NCBI GenBank assembly: GCA_964517795.1
Contig: CAZFDE010000013.1
Location: 1-48,600, forward strand
DNA from: CAZFDE01 sp964517795
Lineage (GTDB): Bacteria; Planctomycetota; Phycisphaerae; Sedimentisphaerales; Anaerobacaceae
Length of the DNA stretch: 48,600 nt
Direction of reading: 5' to 3'
Shown: one piece after another, positions 17,129 through 26,302 of the stretch
Layout: each line of letters begins with the position of its first letter
Position numbering within the stretch: position 1 is the first letter of the stretch
Notes under the pieces: model-generated
Told to the model about the DNA's origin: nothing
Seen by the model: only the letters and a program-made list of their open reading frames with translations
Database searches by the model: none
Position numbers and translations under genes: made by a program

Positions 17129-17968
17129 TTAAATTGCCTCCGGGACATTGCCCAAATCCGAATACCGAAATACCGGCCCGTCAATGCAGACATAATACTG
17201 ATTGATCTGGCAGTGTCCGCATTTACCGACGCCGCATTTCATCTTCCGTTCAAGGTTCAGATAGATTTGTTCGTGCGGCACGTTCTTTTCATCCAGCGCC
17301 ATCAGGACGAATTTGTACATAATGGGCGGTCCGCACACAAACACCTCGGCCTTGGCCCAGTCCAGCTCGACCTTCGGGATCAGCGTCGTCACCACCCCGA
17401 CATTACCGGTCCAGGTATCGTCGCCTTTGTCCACCGTTTCCAGCAGGACGATATCGTCGCGTTTGGCCCAGGCTTCGAGTTCGTCGGTATAGAACCGCTG
17501 GCCGGGATCGCGCGTACCCTGCAGCACTACGACCTCGCCGTAATCATCTCGGTTATCCAGAACGTAATTGATAAACGACCGCTGAGGCACCAAACCGATA
17601 CCGCCGCAGATGAACACCAAATCCTTGCCCTTGGCTTGCTCGGCCGGGTATTGGCCCTCACCGAACGGCCCGCGGATACCAACCTTGTTGCCCGCTTCCA
17701 TGGCATGGATCGCATTGGTCACGTTGCCGATCCGCCGGATCACCAACTCGAAGGCATCGCCCTGGGTCGGCGATGACGAGATCGAGATCGGCGCTTCGCC
17801 GATGCCCGCCACCGACACTTCCACAAACTGACCCGGTGCGTATTCGAGCTTGCCATCGTCCAGTGCGATCTTCATATACAGCTCGGTCTGGTTCAACATC
17901 CGGGCTTGTTCGATCGTTGCCAATTGCGGAAGATAAATATCTTTGACTGTACCGCAACATTCACACAT
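17129..17968 (-). CDS. hydG: Group 3b hydrogenase gamma subunit (FAD/NAD(P) reductase)
   Basis: 279 residues, ferredoxin-NADP reductase-like diaphorase module of sulfhydrogenases. FAD site ISISSSP (about 80-86), nucleotide site FICGGIGLVPQRSFINYVL, VCGPPIMYKF, and a C-terminal [2Fe-2S] cysteine group KCGVGKCGHCQ...YYVCIDGP. It links the iron-sulfur chain to NAD(P)H. AGGAG lies 9 bases before the start. The N-terminus also has Cys2, Cys4 and Cys5 (MCECCG), an unusual cluster of unknown role. The name hydG follows the Pyrococcus usage, not the radical-SAM maturase. Confidence 0.92.
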   Translation of the reverse strand: MCECCGTVKDIYLPQLATIEQARMLNQTELYMKIALDDGKLEYAPGQFVEVSVAGIGEAPISISSSPTQGDAFELVIRRIGNVTNAIHAMEAGNKVGIRGPFGEGQYPAEQAKGKDLVFICGGIGLVPQRSFINYVLDNRDDYGEVVVLQGTRDPGQRFYTDELEAWAKRDDIVLLETVDKGDDTWTGNVGVVTTLIPKVELDWAKAEVFVCGPPIMYKFVLMALDEKNVPHEQIYLNLERKMKCGVGKCGHCQINQYYVCIDGPVFRYSDLGNVPEAI

Positions 17969-18008
17969 CTATTTGACTCCTAAAATTACCGTTTGTCGTA
18001 TTGATGGT

Positions 18009-19052
18009 TTAATCCATTCCAAGATCATCAATCAGTTCATTATACACCGTCACCGGATTCGCGATATCCGGCAGGCACGCCCCAACACATCGGCCGCAGC
18101 CGACACAGGCAATCTGGCCGCCGATTTTACCGGGCACGTATTTGCCCTTGCGGTATAACCGATGGCGGAACCGGTCGGCCCGGTTCTTGCGGAATTCGTG
18201 GTCGCCGGCGACTTTGGTAAAGCCGTCCAGCAGACATCCGTCCCATGCCCGGGTTCGTTTGCCGGTTTTCATGTCCCAGTTCACGTCGTCCTGCACATTG
18301 AAACAGTAGCACGTCGGACAAACCTGGTTACAGGAGCCGCAGCTAAAGCACGTTTCGGCCTTTCGCTCCCATACCGGATGGTCATACGCCCGTTCCAGCA
18401 GGTGCGGCAGATACGACGGCTGACATTCAAGGACATGCTTGTTTAGTTCTTTTTTGTTCTTGGCCCAGACGGTCTTGCGTTTTTCCAGATCCCCGTCGAC
18501 GGCTTCGCTGCCGGCGGCCTTTTTCAACAACGCTTCGCCCTTCTCGGTCGCGGCCTCGGCAATAAATCCGTCCCCGATATCGGTCAACAGGATATCGTAA
18601 CCCGTATCGACCGTTGCCGTGCCCATGCTCGAGGCAAACACGTTTTTGGAAGCGTTGGCCACATCGCAGGCGATGATCGTGGCGTTCTGGCGACGTTTCA
18701 TGTAATGACTGTCATAGTTGTCCTGGCTGAACAGCGCATCCATCTGGTTCAGCGCGACCATATCGTAAGGATGAACGCCCAAAACGACGAATTTCTCATC
18801 TTCCCAGCACGACTGATACGAGCCGTCATTGCTGAACGTCAAAAGGGTTTCGACCGGCGGCTGAAAATACTTCTTCGGCGACTGAAGCGTTACGTCATAA
18901 TCCAGCCGAAGCTGATCGGCGCTGCTCAAAGCGGCATACTCAAAACGATCCTGCTTGTCGCCGCGGGCAACCACGCCGTACACCGTATCGGACTGGATCA
19001 TCGAAGAAACCCAGTCGGCCAATTGCGGTTGACTTAATTTTTGAATACTCAT
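18009..19052 (-). CDS. hydB: Group 3b hydrogenase beta subunit (iron-sulfur protein)
   Basis: 347 residues from the ATG at 19052 (an in-frame TTG at 19058 is less likely; AGGA stands 7 bases before the ATG). Similar to anaerobic sulfite reductase subunit A. The N-terminal globular part includes VVLGVHPYDMVALNQMD. Two ferredoxin-type cysteine groups follow (CFSCGSCNQVCPTCYCF and CVGCGRCVGACLPDI), giving two [4Fe-4S] clusters that wire the gamma flavin to the delta subunit. First gene of the operon, 40 bases before hydG. The TGTGA-N6-TCACA palindrome lies 76 bases upstream. Confidence 0.92.
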   Translation of the reverse strand: MSIQKLSQPQLADWVSSMIQSDTVYGVVARGDKQDRFEYAALSSADQLRLDYDVTLQSPKKYFQPPVETLLTFSNDGSYQSCWEDEKFVVLGVHPYDMVALNQMDALFSQDNYDSHYMKRRQNATIIACDVANASKNVFASSMGTATVDTGYDILLTDIGDGFIAEAATEKGEALLKKAAGSEAVDGDLEKRKTVWAKNKKELNKHVLECQPSYLPHLLERAYDHPVWERKAETCFSCGSCNQVCPTCYCFNVQDDVNWDMKTGKRTRAWDGCLLDGFTKVAGDHEFRKNRADRFRHRLYRKGKYVPGKIGGQIACVGCGRCVGACLPDIANPVTVYNELIDDLGMD

Positions 19053-19127
19053 TCTCAAATCCTAAATCACAAGTCATGAACACCTGTTTGGGATAAACAA
19101 AAACCTCTCATTTATCCTACGTATAGA

Positions 19128-19145
19128 TTGTGAACCTGTTCACAA
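19128..19145. promoter_or_regulatory. CRP/FNR-family-like operator upstream of hydB
   Basis: TTGTGAACCTGTTCACAA is a perfect 18-bp palindrome containing TGTGA-N6-TCACA, the classic CRP half-site arrangement. It sits in the 319-base gap between divergent hydB and trpS, centred 84 bases before hydB and 235 before trpS, so hydB is the likelier target. I could not assign a -10 box for hydB with confidence. Confidence 0.65.
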
Positions 19146-19285
19146 ACCAAGAAATTCAAGACTCTATCATTTTTCGAATTGCGATTCAACATTTTTCTGT
19201 CGTTTGAGGCGCATTCGCGCATTTAGCAACAAAAAAAAGTTTTATTTTAACGAAAAATACGGCCGTTTATCCACACGCTATTATC

Positions 19286-19314
19286 TTGACAAGAACCGCT
19301 CATATCGTTATTTT
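19286..19314 (+). promoter_or_regulatory. Sigma-70-type promoter of trpS
   Basis: TTGACA at 19286-19291, 17-base spacer, TATTTT at 19309-19314; predicted start near 19321, about 50 bases before the trpS start codon. Confidence 0.6.
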
Positions 19315-19371
19315 AGCTCAGTATAAGACCTTTTTATGATTTCTGTTCGTTTCGTATGAGGAGTTTGTATT

Positions 19372-20340
19372 TTGCGTGTATTATCTGGTATTCAGCCGTC
19401 CGGCAAGCTGCACATCGGCAATTATTTCGGCGCGATGCGCCAGCATCTTGCCCTGCAAAAAGAGCACGAGGGCTTTTACTTTATCGCCGATTATCACGCC
19501 CTGACCAGCAACCCCTCCCCGCAGGACCTCGCCGACAATACCCTGAGCGTAGCTATGGATTACCTGGCCTTGGGGCTGGATCCCGAAAAAACCGTGTTCT
19601 GGAGACAATCCGATCTGCCCGAAGTAACCGAACTGACCTGGCTGCTGTCCTGCGTAACGCCGATGGGCCTGCTTCAGCGATGCACCAGCTATAAGGACAA
19701 GGTCGCCCAAGGCATCTCCCCCAATCACGGCCTGTTCGCCTATCCGGTCCTGCAGGCGGCGGATATACTCATATTTCGGAGTAACCTTGTCCCGGTCGGC
19801 GCCGACCAGAAACAGCATATCGAAGTGACCCGCGATATCGCCCAGCGATTCAATACGACCTATGAGGAGGTCTTTACCATCCCCGAAGATCATATCGTCG
19901 AATCGGTGGCGGTGGTCCCCGGCGTGGACGGCCGCAAGATGAGCAAATCCTACGATAACACCATCGAAATATTCGAACCCGAAAAACGCATCAAAAAGAA
20001 AGTCATGCGAATCGTAACCGATTCCACCCCGATCGAATCGCCCAAAGATCCCGATACCTGTAATGTGTTTGCGATGCTGAAGCTGCTGGCCTCGCCGGAC
20101 GAATTGAAAACCTGGGACGAGCGTTACCGCAGCGGCGGCATGGGCTACGGCGACGCCAAAAAACGCCTCGCCGAGCTGATTGTCGAATACTTCCGGCCGT
20201 TCCGGCAAAAACGCGAAGAGTTGGAGAATAACCTGGACTATGTGCATCAGGTCCTCGCAGACGGTGCCCGCCGCGCCGCCGAGGTCGCCCGCCAAACACT
20301 CAACGATGCCCGCAAGGCCGTCGGGTTGGAAACCAAATGA
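19372..20340 (+). CDS. trpS: Tryptophanyl-tRNA synthetase
   Basis: 322 residues, class I synthetase charging tRNA-Trp. Signature HIGN (14-17, the HIGH motif) in SGIQPSGKLHIGNYFGAM and KMSKS (189-193) in GVDGRKMSKSYDNT. Translation begins at a TTG: GAGGAG (19358-19363) stands 8 bases before it and the next residues RVLSGIQPSG are the usual start of the family. Followed after 34 bases by scpA. Confidence 0.95.
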   Translation: MRVLSGIQPSGKLHIGNYFGAMRQHLALQKEHEGFYFIADYHALTSNPSPQDLADNTLSVAMDYLALGLDPEKTVFWRQSDLPEVTELTWLLSCVTPMGLLQRCTSYKDKVAQGISPNHGLFAYPVLQAADILIFRSNLVPVGADQKQHIEVTRDIAQRFNTTYEEVFTIPEDHIVESVAVVPGVDGRKMSKSYDNTIEIFEPEKRIKKKVMRIVTDSTPIESPKDPDTCNVFAMLKLLASPDELKTWDERYRSGGMGYGDAKKRLAELIVEYFRPFRQKREELENNLDYVHQVLADGARRAAEVARQTLNDARKAVGLETK

Positions 20341-20374
20341 AAACCGAACGTAATAATATGCCGATGGAAATATA

Positions 20375-21355
20375 ATGTCCGAATATAAAGTCAATCTTGA
20401 TATCTTTGCCGGCCCGATGGACCTGCTGCTGTATCTGGTCCGACGCGAAGAGGTGGACATCTACGAAATCCCCATCGCCCGGATCACCGAGCAATATCTC
20501 AAATATATCGAAATGCTCAAGAGCCTCGATATCGATGTGGCCGGCGACTTTCTGGTCATGGCCTCGACCCTGCTGCAGATCAAATCCGCGATGCTGCTGC
20601 CCAAATCCGAGATCGAGGATATCGAAAACGAGGATCCGGACGACCCCCGTGCCGTGCTGATCCGCCAATTGCTCGAATACAAAAAATTCAAAGACGCGGC
20701 CAATATGCTGGACACCTCGGCCCGCAAACGCGACGAACGCCACGGCCGACCCCCCACCATCATCGATCAGCTCAAGGAAAACGATGAACCGGAACTCGAT
20801 CTCGACCAGGTCAGTGTATGGGACCTCCTCGAGGCGTTCGATTCGATCCTCAAGGCCACCGGCGGTATGGTCTACGATGTCAGCCATATTCACGATGATA
20901 CCCCGATCGATCTTTACCAGATCGAGATCCTGCACCGCCTCCAGCAGGAAGGCCCGATGCGGTTCGAACGCATCTTCGAATCTCCCCCCAATAAAATCGT
21001 CATGGTCGGCATGTTCCTGGCCCTGCTGGAACTGATCCGCGAAAGCCTGATCTGGGTCGAACAGGCCGACGGGTCCGAACATTTATTTGTCAAGGCCCTG
21101 ACCGATGAGCCCGCCGAACAAGCCGTCCAGAAAGCCATTATGAATAATGCTGTGGCCGCCGAAGAATCGCCCGATCACATCCCGGCAGATGAACCTGAAC
21201 GGATCGAAACCGAAGCCGAATCCGACAGCGAACGGACGACCGATCAATTCCAACCGGACTCGGCCGAGAACCGCCGGCCCCCGATCGCAATCGAAGAAAT
21301 CCCGCCCCAAAAACATACAACGGCGACCCACGAACAAATCCCGCTCGATAATTAA
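20375..21355 (+). CDS. scpA: Segregation and condensation protein A, with long acidic tail
   Basis: 326 residues; kleisin subunit that bridges SMC heads in chromosome condensation. Conserved N-terminal part: VNLDIFAGPMDLLLYLVRREEVDIYEIPI and DFLVMASTLLQIKSAMLLP. The C-terminal winged helix lies about residues 180-250 (FERIFESPPNKIVMVGMFLALLEL). The last 75 or so residues are low-complexity, Glu/Pro/Thr-rich (EPERIETEAESDSERTTD and so on) and exceed the usual family length. No scpB follows; the next gene is a ferritin-like protein with its own promoter. Confidence 0.92.
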   Translation: MSEYKVNLDIFAGPMDLLLYLVRREEVDIYEIPIARITEQYLKYIEMLKSLDIDVAGDFLVMASTLLQIKSAMLLPKSEIEDIENEDPDDPRAVLIRQLLEYKKFKDAANMLDTSARKRDERHGRPPTIIDQLKENDEPELDLDQVSVWDLLEAFDSILKATGGMVYDVSHIHDDTPIDLYQIEILHRLQQEGPMRFERIFESPPNKIVMVGMFLALLELIRESLIWVEQADGSEHLFVKALTDEPAEQAVQKAIMNNAVAAEESPDHIPADEPERIETEAESDSERTTDQFQPDSAENRRPPIAIEEIPPQKHTTATHEQIPLDN

Positions 21356-21407
21356 AGGTGTCCTCCTGTGCTGTTTGTCTCTGTTGCGGCTTCAGCCGGC
21401 TTGCGGC

Positions 21408-21436
21408 TTTACAAAATCGACATGAAGCGTTAAAAT
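21408..21436 (+). promoter_or_regulatory. Promoter of the ferritin-like gene
   Basis: TTTACA at 21408-21413, 17-base spacer, TAAAAT at 21431-21436. It lies 83 bases before the start codon in the gap after scpA. Confidence 0.55.
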
Positions 21437-21519
21437 ATATTCGGGGTAGATCGACGTCGCAAGGGCGTATGGTTTCGACCGCGATGCAATGGACGCTATA
21501 ACTAAAACGGGAGTAAACG

Positions 21520-21978
21520 ATGAAAGATCATTTTGAATCGATCGATGAGATTCTGGACTTTGCGATCGAACGCGAAGAGCAGGCAAGCAGTTTCTATCTG
21601 ATGCTGGCCGAGCAGACCGAGAATCCGAAGATGAAAAAAGTACTCGAGGGTTTTGCCCGCGAAGAAAAGGGCCACAAAGCCAAGCTGCAATCGGTCAAGG
21701 ACGGCAATGCGCACCTGTTGAATGACAAAGAAGTGCAATCGCTGGGGATCGCCGATTACGTGGTTTCAACCGATCCGACACCGGATATGACCTATGCGGA
21801 AGTCCTGCGATTAGCCATGGAAAAGGAAAAGGCGGCCTACCGGTTCTATCTGGATCTGGCCGCGGTGGCCGAGGCCAAGGACTATACCGATCTGTTTTTG
21901 GAACTGGCGAATGAAGAGGCCAAACACAAGCTGCGATTCGAGATCGAGTACGACGATGTCGTACTGAAAGACAATTAA
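21520..21978 (+). CDS. Ferritin-like (rubrerythrin-type) diiron protein
   Basis: 152 residues, all-helical four-helix bundle. The four ligand-bearing helices are visible as REEQASSFY, AREEKGH, EKEKAAYRFY and NEEAKH, giving two Glu/Glu-x2-His diiron sets. It lacks the rubredoxin Cys4 domain of full rubrerythrin. In anaerobes such proteins handle peroxide or store/sense iron. GGGAG precedes the ATG by about 6 bases. It has its own promoter and converges with the lipoprotein gene at 22040. Confidence 0.85.
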   Translation: MKDHFESIDEILDFAIEREEQASSFYLMLAEQTENPKMKKVLEGFAREEKGHKAKLQSVKDGNAHLLNDKEVQSLGIADYVVSTDPTPDMTYAEVLRLAMEKEKAAYRFYLDLAAVAEAKDYTDLFLELANEEAKHKLRFEIEYDDVVLKDN

Positions 21979-22039
21979 AATAGTTGCCGCTTAACGTATA
22001 ACGCCGTGACGCACCTCGTGATAAGCATCACTAAGACAG

Positions 22040-23353
22040 CTAATCCGCATCCTCTGATTGTTTAGCATCCCCGTCTTTTTTGGTTTTTTCGAGAAATGCA
22101 ATCCGCTTGAGTTCCGTTTGGGCGCGCTTGACATATATTTCCTGATCCGGCAGATCGGCGATCAACTTTTCGAAGACCTCGGTCGCTTTGGCCGTATCGT
22201 CCTGATCGAAATAACATTTACCCAGATTCAGATGTGCCCGGGCCAACTCGTTCTCTGTCGCGGAAGTATTGGCAATGACAGCTCGATAGACCTCGATCGC
22301 CCCGTCGATATCGTCCTCTCTCCTTTTTTCAAACGCATCGCGTAACTGCAGTCGCACCGGTCGATTATAATCCGCCACTGCCAGCTCGTCCGGCTCGGCC
22401 TGCATCGGCGCGGGCTGTATAAACGGCCGTTCGTCCGTCGCCATGTCGGCCGGAGCCGCTTCGAATTTTTTGAGCAGCTTCTGATACTCTTTTTTGGCCG
22501 CCGCCGACTCTTTTTGATAGTCGAAAAGCGGTGCGTTGGCATCCGAAACGATCCGAACCGGCCCTGCTTGCCCGAACATCTTCTCGTTCATCGTGTTCGG
22601 ATCGAGCTGCCGGGTTGGGTCTTTGCCTTCCGCAAGCTGCGTTTTCAGCAATGCGTCATCGCTCATCACCTCGTCCATCACCTTGAGAATCTGCTCGCCG
22701 GTGATCTCAATTTTTGCGGTCGCCTCATCGACGGTTGCGACATTGTTGGATTCTCGGATCGCACCCGGCAAGTGAAAGATCTGCTCAACCTTGAAACCTG
22801 CAAAAAACCCCTGCATCATGACCCGGCTCTGCTGGTACTGCATTTTGGTCTGTTGAACCATCGCATCCATTTGGTTCGGATCGACATCGGGGCTCTGGGG
22901 CATCATCGGCATCATCGGTTGACCGGGTTCTTGAGCGGACTGCTGTTGTTTTTGCTGCAACATAATCGTCCCGTCACTGTTGTGGGTGAGCATAAACCCG
23001 CTCTGATGTTCGGCCTCCATCCCGCCGAGGACCAGGTGATTGATATCCGGGAAAAACGCGGTCCCTTTGAAATGCATTTTACCGTCTTCGGTCAGCCCAT
23101 AGGACACATCGGACCACGCCTCGACGCCACGGGCCTGCTCGATCATTGCCCGCGCGGTCTGCTCGGCCTGAATTTGCGTGTTCATCGGCGGCTGGCCCGG
23201 CATATTCATCCCCATATCCATTTGGGACAGCGTCAGTTCGCGCACCACCTTACCCGAACCGTCCGGATTGATATAGAATTCATTCTTTTCCTCGATACAC
23301 CCGCAAATAACGATCAAACCGAGCGCGAACAGAGCCGAAATCAACCTCATCAT
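22040..23353 (-). CDS. Lipoprotein with C-terminal TPR repeats
   Basis: 437 residues. Lipobox-like VICGC places the lipid-bearing Cys at about 19. The N-terminal part (EFYINPDGSGKVVRELTLSQM) is reminiscent of secreted planctomycete lipoproteins; the middle is Gln/Met-rich (MMPMMPQSPDV). TPR-like helices run from about 330 to 425 (AFEKRREDDIDGAIEVYRAV, LARAHLNLGKCYFDQDDTAKATEVFEKL). AGGAG lies 8 bases before the ATG at 23353. Specific function unknown; probably a cell-envelope scaffold. Confidence 0.75.
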   Translation of the reverse strand: MMRLISALFALGLIVICGCIEEKNEFYINPDGSGKVVRELTLSQMDMGMNMPGQPPMNTQIQAEQTARAMIEQARGVEAWSDVSYGLTEDGKMHFKGTAFFPDINHLVLGGMEAEHQSGFMLTHNSDGTIMLQQKQQQSAQEPGQPMMPMMPQSPDVDPNQMDAMVQQTKMQYQQSRVMMQGFFAGFKVEQIFHLPGAIRESNNVATVDEATAKIEITGEQILKVMDEVMSDDALLKTQLAEGKDPTRQLDPNTMNEKMFGQAGPVRIVSDANAPLFDYQKESAAAKKEYQKLLKKFEAAPADMATDERPFIQPAPMQAEPDELAVADYNRPVRLQLRDAFEKRREDDIDGAIEVYRAVIANTSATENELARAHLNLGKCYFDQDDTAKATEVFEKLIADLPDQEIYVKRAQTELKRIAFLEKTKKDGDAKQSEDAD

Positions 23354-23581
23354 GGCTACATCTCCTGAACAATTTGAACACAGACAAATAATGCCTGTAC
23401 CGCGTTAATGACCCAAACGATAAGGTATCATTATACCACAAATCACCCAGTTTACCAGCAAAATCCGTATCCCCGCCAAACAATACGGCGGGCATTGGAT
23501 AGATAAGTTTGAGCGCACTTTAATGTTTTCTGATCCGATCCAGGCCGTCGTCAGGATCGGGCCGGCAAGTAAGATCGCACA

Positions 23582-23607
23582 GCACTATTGAACTATTGAA
23601 ATAGTGC
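23582..23607. terminator. Hairpin after the nitronate monooxygenase gene
   Basis: GCACTATT, 10-base loop, AATAGTGC (8-bp perfect arms), 11 bases beyond the stop of the minus-strand gene at 23619. No T-tract, so termination is only possible. Confidence 0.35.
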
Positions 23608-23618
23608 GAGCATATTCT

Positions 23619-24722
23619 CTAACGCGTGATCTCAGTGCTTTGGGCGAGTTGGTCGCGATCAAGAGCCAGTGCCAATTCTTTGCTCAACGTCTCGACCAGG
23701 ACTTTAACCGGCACGATCTCATTGCACCGATGGGCGTTGGAGCCCGAAAAGGCGAATGCTTCCTCCATCTTGCCCAGTGCGGCATCGGCCAGCACCTTCG
23801 CGATACAATAGGGGGCCGTCTTGGGATCACAGCTTTTAAGGCATTTAAAATGACACCGGTAGGGGATAGTTTTGCCCTGACGCACCCTCTCTACGAAAGG
23901 ATTATTCACCACTCTGCCGGGCAGTCCGACCGGACTTTTGATGATCGTCAGATCCTCGGGTCGGGCGTCCAGATAGGCCTGCTTGAAATTCGTGTGAGCG
24001 TCGCATTCATCCGTACACACAAACCGCGTTGCCATCTGCACGCCGGCTGCACCGAGTTTAAGAAAACGGGCAATATCATCCCCATCGAAGATACCGCCTG
24101 CGGCGATGACAGGGATTGTTGCCCCGAACGATTTGGCAACCTGAATAACCTCCAAAACTGTTTCTTCAAGCGTAGGGCCGATCTCGGTCGTGACCGATTC
24201 GTACGAATACCCCAGATGCCCCCCGGCCCGGCTGCCTTCGACAATAACCGCGTCCGGCAGCGTATTAAAACGATTCTGCCATCGTTTGCAGATGATCTGG
24301 AACGTCCGCGCGGAGGAAGCGATAGGGATCAGTTTTATAGCTTTGCCGTTGAGGTATTGTGGTAGCGAAAGCGGCAATCCAGCGCCGGAAATAATCAGAT
24401 CGACATTCTCTTCGACAGCGGTTTTAACGAGATTTTCATAATCCGACAGTGCAACCATGATATTGACACCAATCGTCCCGTCGGTCAGGCCGCGCGCCTT
24501 CCGGATCTCGTATCGCAATGCGTCTTCGTTGACTTTTTCGAATTCGGTACCTGTGAAATTCTCAAATTGGCCCAGGCCGGCACTGGCGATCACACCCGCG
24601 CAACCGGTATTAGCGACCGCAGAAGCCAAATTCGCACGTGAGACCCGTACGCCCATTCCGCCCTGGATGATCGGCGGACAAATGCTGAGGTTCCCTATTT
24701 TCAGGGCCGGTAAACGATCCAT
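23619..24722 (-). CDS. Nitronate monooxygenase (2-nitropropane dioxygenase/FabK-like)
   Basis: 367 residues, FMN-binding TIM barrel. Family features: LSICPPIIQGGMGVRVS at the start, SAVANTGCAGVIASAG, NIMVALSDYENLV, IISGAGLPLSLP, SRAGGHLGY, VIAAGGIFDGDDIARFLKLGAAGVQMATRFV. It oxidises alkyl nitronates, or acts as an FabK-type enoyl reductase; the sequence does not distinguish them. The start at 24722 has GAGGAA about 9 bases upstream; a 40-residue hydrophobic extension from an earlier in-frame start looks artefactual. The C-terminal cysteines (CHFKCLKSCDPKTAPYC) recall anaerobe members of the family. Confidence 0.85.
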   Translation of the reverse strand: MDRLPALKIGNLSICPPIIQGGMGVRVSRANLASAVANTGCAGVIASAGLGQFENFTGTEFEKVNEDALRYEIRKARGLTDGTIGVNIMVALSDYENLVKTAVEENVDLIISGAGLPLSLPQYLNGKAIKLIPIASSARTFQIICKRWQNRFNTLPDAVIVEGSRAGGHLGYSYESVTTEIGPTLEETVLEVIQVAKSFGATIPVIAAGGIFDGDDIARFLKLGAAGVQMATRFVCTDECDAHTNFKQAYLDARPEDLTIIKSPVGLPGRVVNNPFVERVRQGKTIPYRCHFKCLKSCDPKTAPYCIAKVLADAALGKMEEAFAFSGSNAHRCNEIVPVKVLVETLSKELALALDRDQLAQSTEITR

Positions 24723-24998
24723 ATACAATAATTCCTCGTTAAAAAAAATAATTCGCAGAATTAAGAGAAATGACGATAGTAATGATGTCAAAAATGCAAC
24801 TTCACAGCGTCGGCTTCTGCCGTTCAACGCGCTCATAAACAATCATTTCAATTAAACAGTGCAATCATTATACCGTATATATCGGCATAAAGTAATCAAT
24901 TTATGATATTTACGGCCCCTGACGTTAAAAGTTTGCGTTTTTTTATACCCGATCGTTAAAAAACGACGAATAATGGATATTCCCTGCGAAATAATACT

Positions 24999-26111
24999 TC
25001 AGCGTTTGATCTCGGTATTTTCAACGAGCTGGGCGATCTTTCGCACACGTTCGATATCCGCCGGTGTCGGCAGCTCATCGGATACACCCAAAATCAGATT
25101 CGGTGCAAACTGTTCGATCAATTTCTCGGTGCATTCGAACAAATCTTCTTCAGGAAAGTCCGGCAAAAACAATAGCGCCGGGATGCCGTCGATCAGGATC
25201 GTATCACCCATGGCCTCTTTGAGCTCCTCAACCGTCACATCGCCCTGCGGAATCGGCGTGGCGGCCTCGATCCCATCGAAGCCCGGCTCCTGCATATACG
25301 GCAATAACGGTTTAAGCGCCCCGTCCATATGGATATAGCATATCTTGCCGGCCGCATGGAGTTGCGTGATGCGTTTCTTGTAATACGGGATCATGTACTT
25401 TTCGTACCAGATCGGCGAATCCAGCCGCGCGTCGATATTCTCGCCGAAATTGATGTACTGGATCGGCGCCTCACAGAGCACCTCGTACATCCGGTCCTCG
25501 ACCCGTTCGATGGCCTTCATCAATTCGTGGGTCTTATCCGGCGTATCGAACAGGGCGAACGTCGTCTTCTCCAGCCCCATATACTCGACAATCAGCCGCT
25601 GCAGCGGCGAGCGCGAAAAATAGGCCTGCACCGGTCCCAGGTCGCCGAACGCACGGTCGGCCTGCTCGAACTGATCGGTATCGAACACGAACTTCGAATG
25701 ATCGAGGATATAGATCATTGTCTCCATGTCCTCGGGCGTCTTGATCGGGTGTTCGCTCCAGCATTCGCCGACATCGCTGCCCGATCGGGTATAGACCTCC
25801 TGCAGGTCGCCTCTGGGCGTCTTCCAGAGCACCGTACGATTGCAGCCCTGCATAAACGTTTCGACCTTAACAGTATCGTCATAGACATTGCGGAACATCC
25901 AAAGCCCCAACAGGTCGCCCGGATAGCGCGGGCTGGTCCCCAGCGCCCGGTGAATATCGAGAATGGATTTATCCTTGAATTCGTCGGGCATCGTGCCGTT
26001 GGCGTTGCGGCCGAGATACCAGTAGCGGAAACGCGGCTGAAACACGATCCGGTCCACCGGCTGGCGATGATAGATCCGTTCGGTCCGCTGCCGTAATGTC
26101 ATTGTACTCAT
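24999..26111 (-). CDS. Uroporphyrinogen decarboxylase (URO-D) family protein
   Basis: 370 residues, TIM barrel of the URO-D superfamily, which includes HemE and cobamide-dependent methyltransferases. Seen: FQPRFRYWYLG near the N-terminus, INFGENIDARL, HAAGKICYIHMDGALKPLLPYM and GFDGIEAATPIPQGDVTVEELKEAMGD. The C-terminal part resembles the methylcobamide:coenzyme M methyltransferase-like members of anaerobes more than HemE. AGGA lies about 8 bases before the ATG. No corrinoid protein gene is nearby. Substrate unknown. Confidence 0.8.
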   Translation of the reverse strand: MSTMTLRQRTERIYHRQPVDRIVFQPRFRYWYLGRNANGTMPDEFKDKSILDIHRALGTSPRYPGDLLGLWMFRNVYDDTVKVETFMQGCNRTVLWKTPRGDLQEVYTRSGSDVGECWSEHPIKTPEDMETMIYILDHSKFVFDTDQFEQADRAFGDLGPVQAYFSRSPLQRLIVEYMGLEKTTFALFDTPDKTHELMKAIERVEDRMYEVLCEAPIQYINFGENIDARLDSPIWYEKYMIPYYKKRITQLHAAGKICYIHMDGALKPLLPYMQEPGFDGIEAATPIPQGDVTVEELKEAMGDTILIDGIPALLFLPDFPEEDLFECTEKLIEQFAPNLILGVSDELPTPADIERVRKIAQLVENTEIKR

Positions 26112-26302
26112 GGCTACAATCCTTTTTATTTAGTCCAGTTTCTTAAGCCAGAGGAAATCAAAGCCGAAATGTGTTACGGTCCATTATCTCATCTCCACGG
26201 CCCAATGTCAACATATATTCATCCACTTCGAGAGCCGTCTCAATCGTGCAGAATTCTTGAATCAGACCGGCTCCCCAAAAGTAAATAAACCTTCGACCCG
26301 TT

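Noticed and set aside
19381..20460. 359-residue minus-strand frame across trpS
   Set aside because: Antisense shadow of trpS, which has all synthetase motifs.
24723..24842. 40-residue extension of nitronate monooxygenase
   Set aside because: It is upstream of a good ribosome site at the 24722 start, and the family begins at the later Met.
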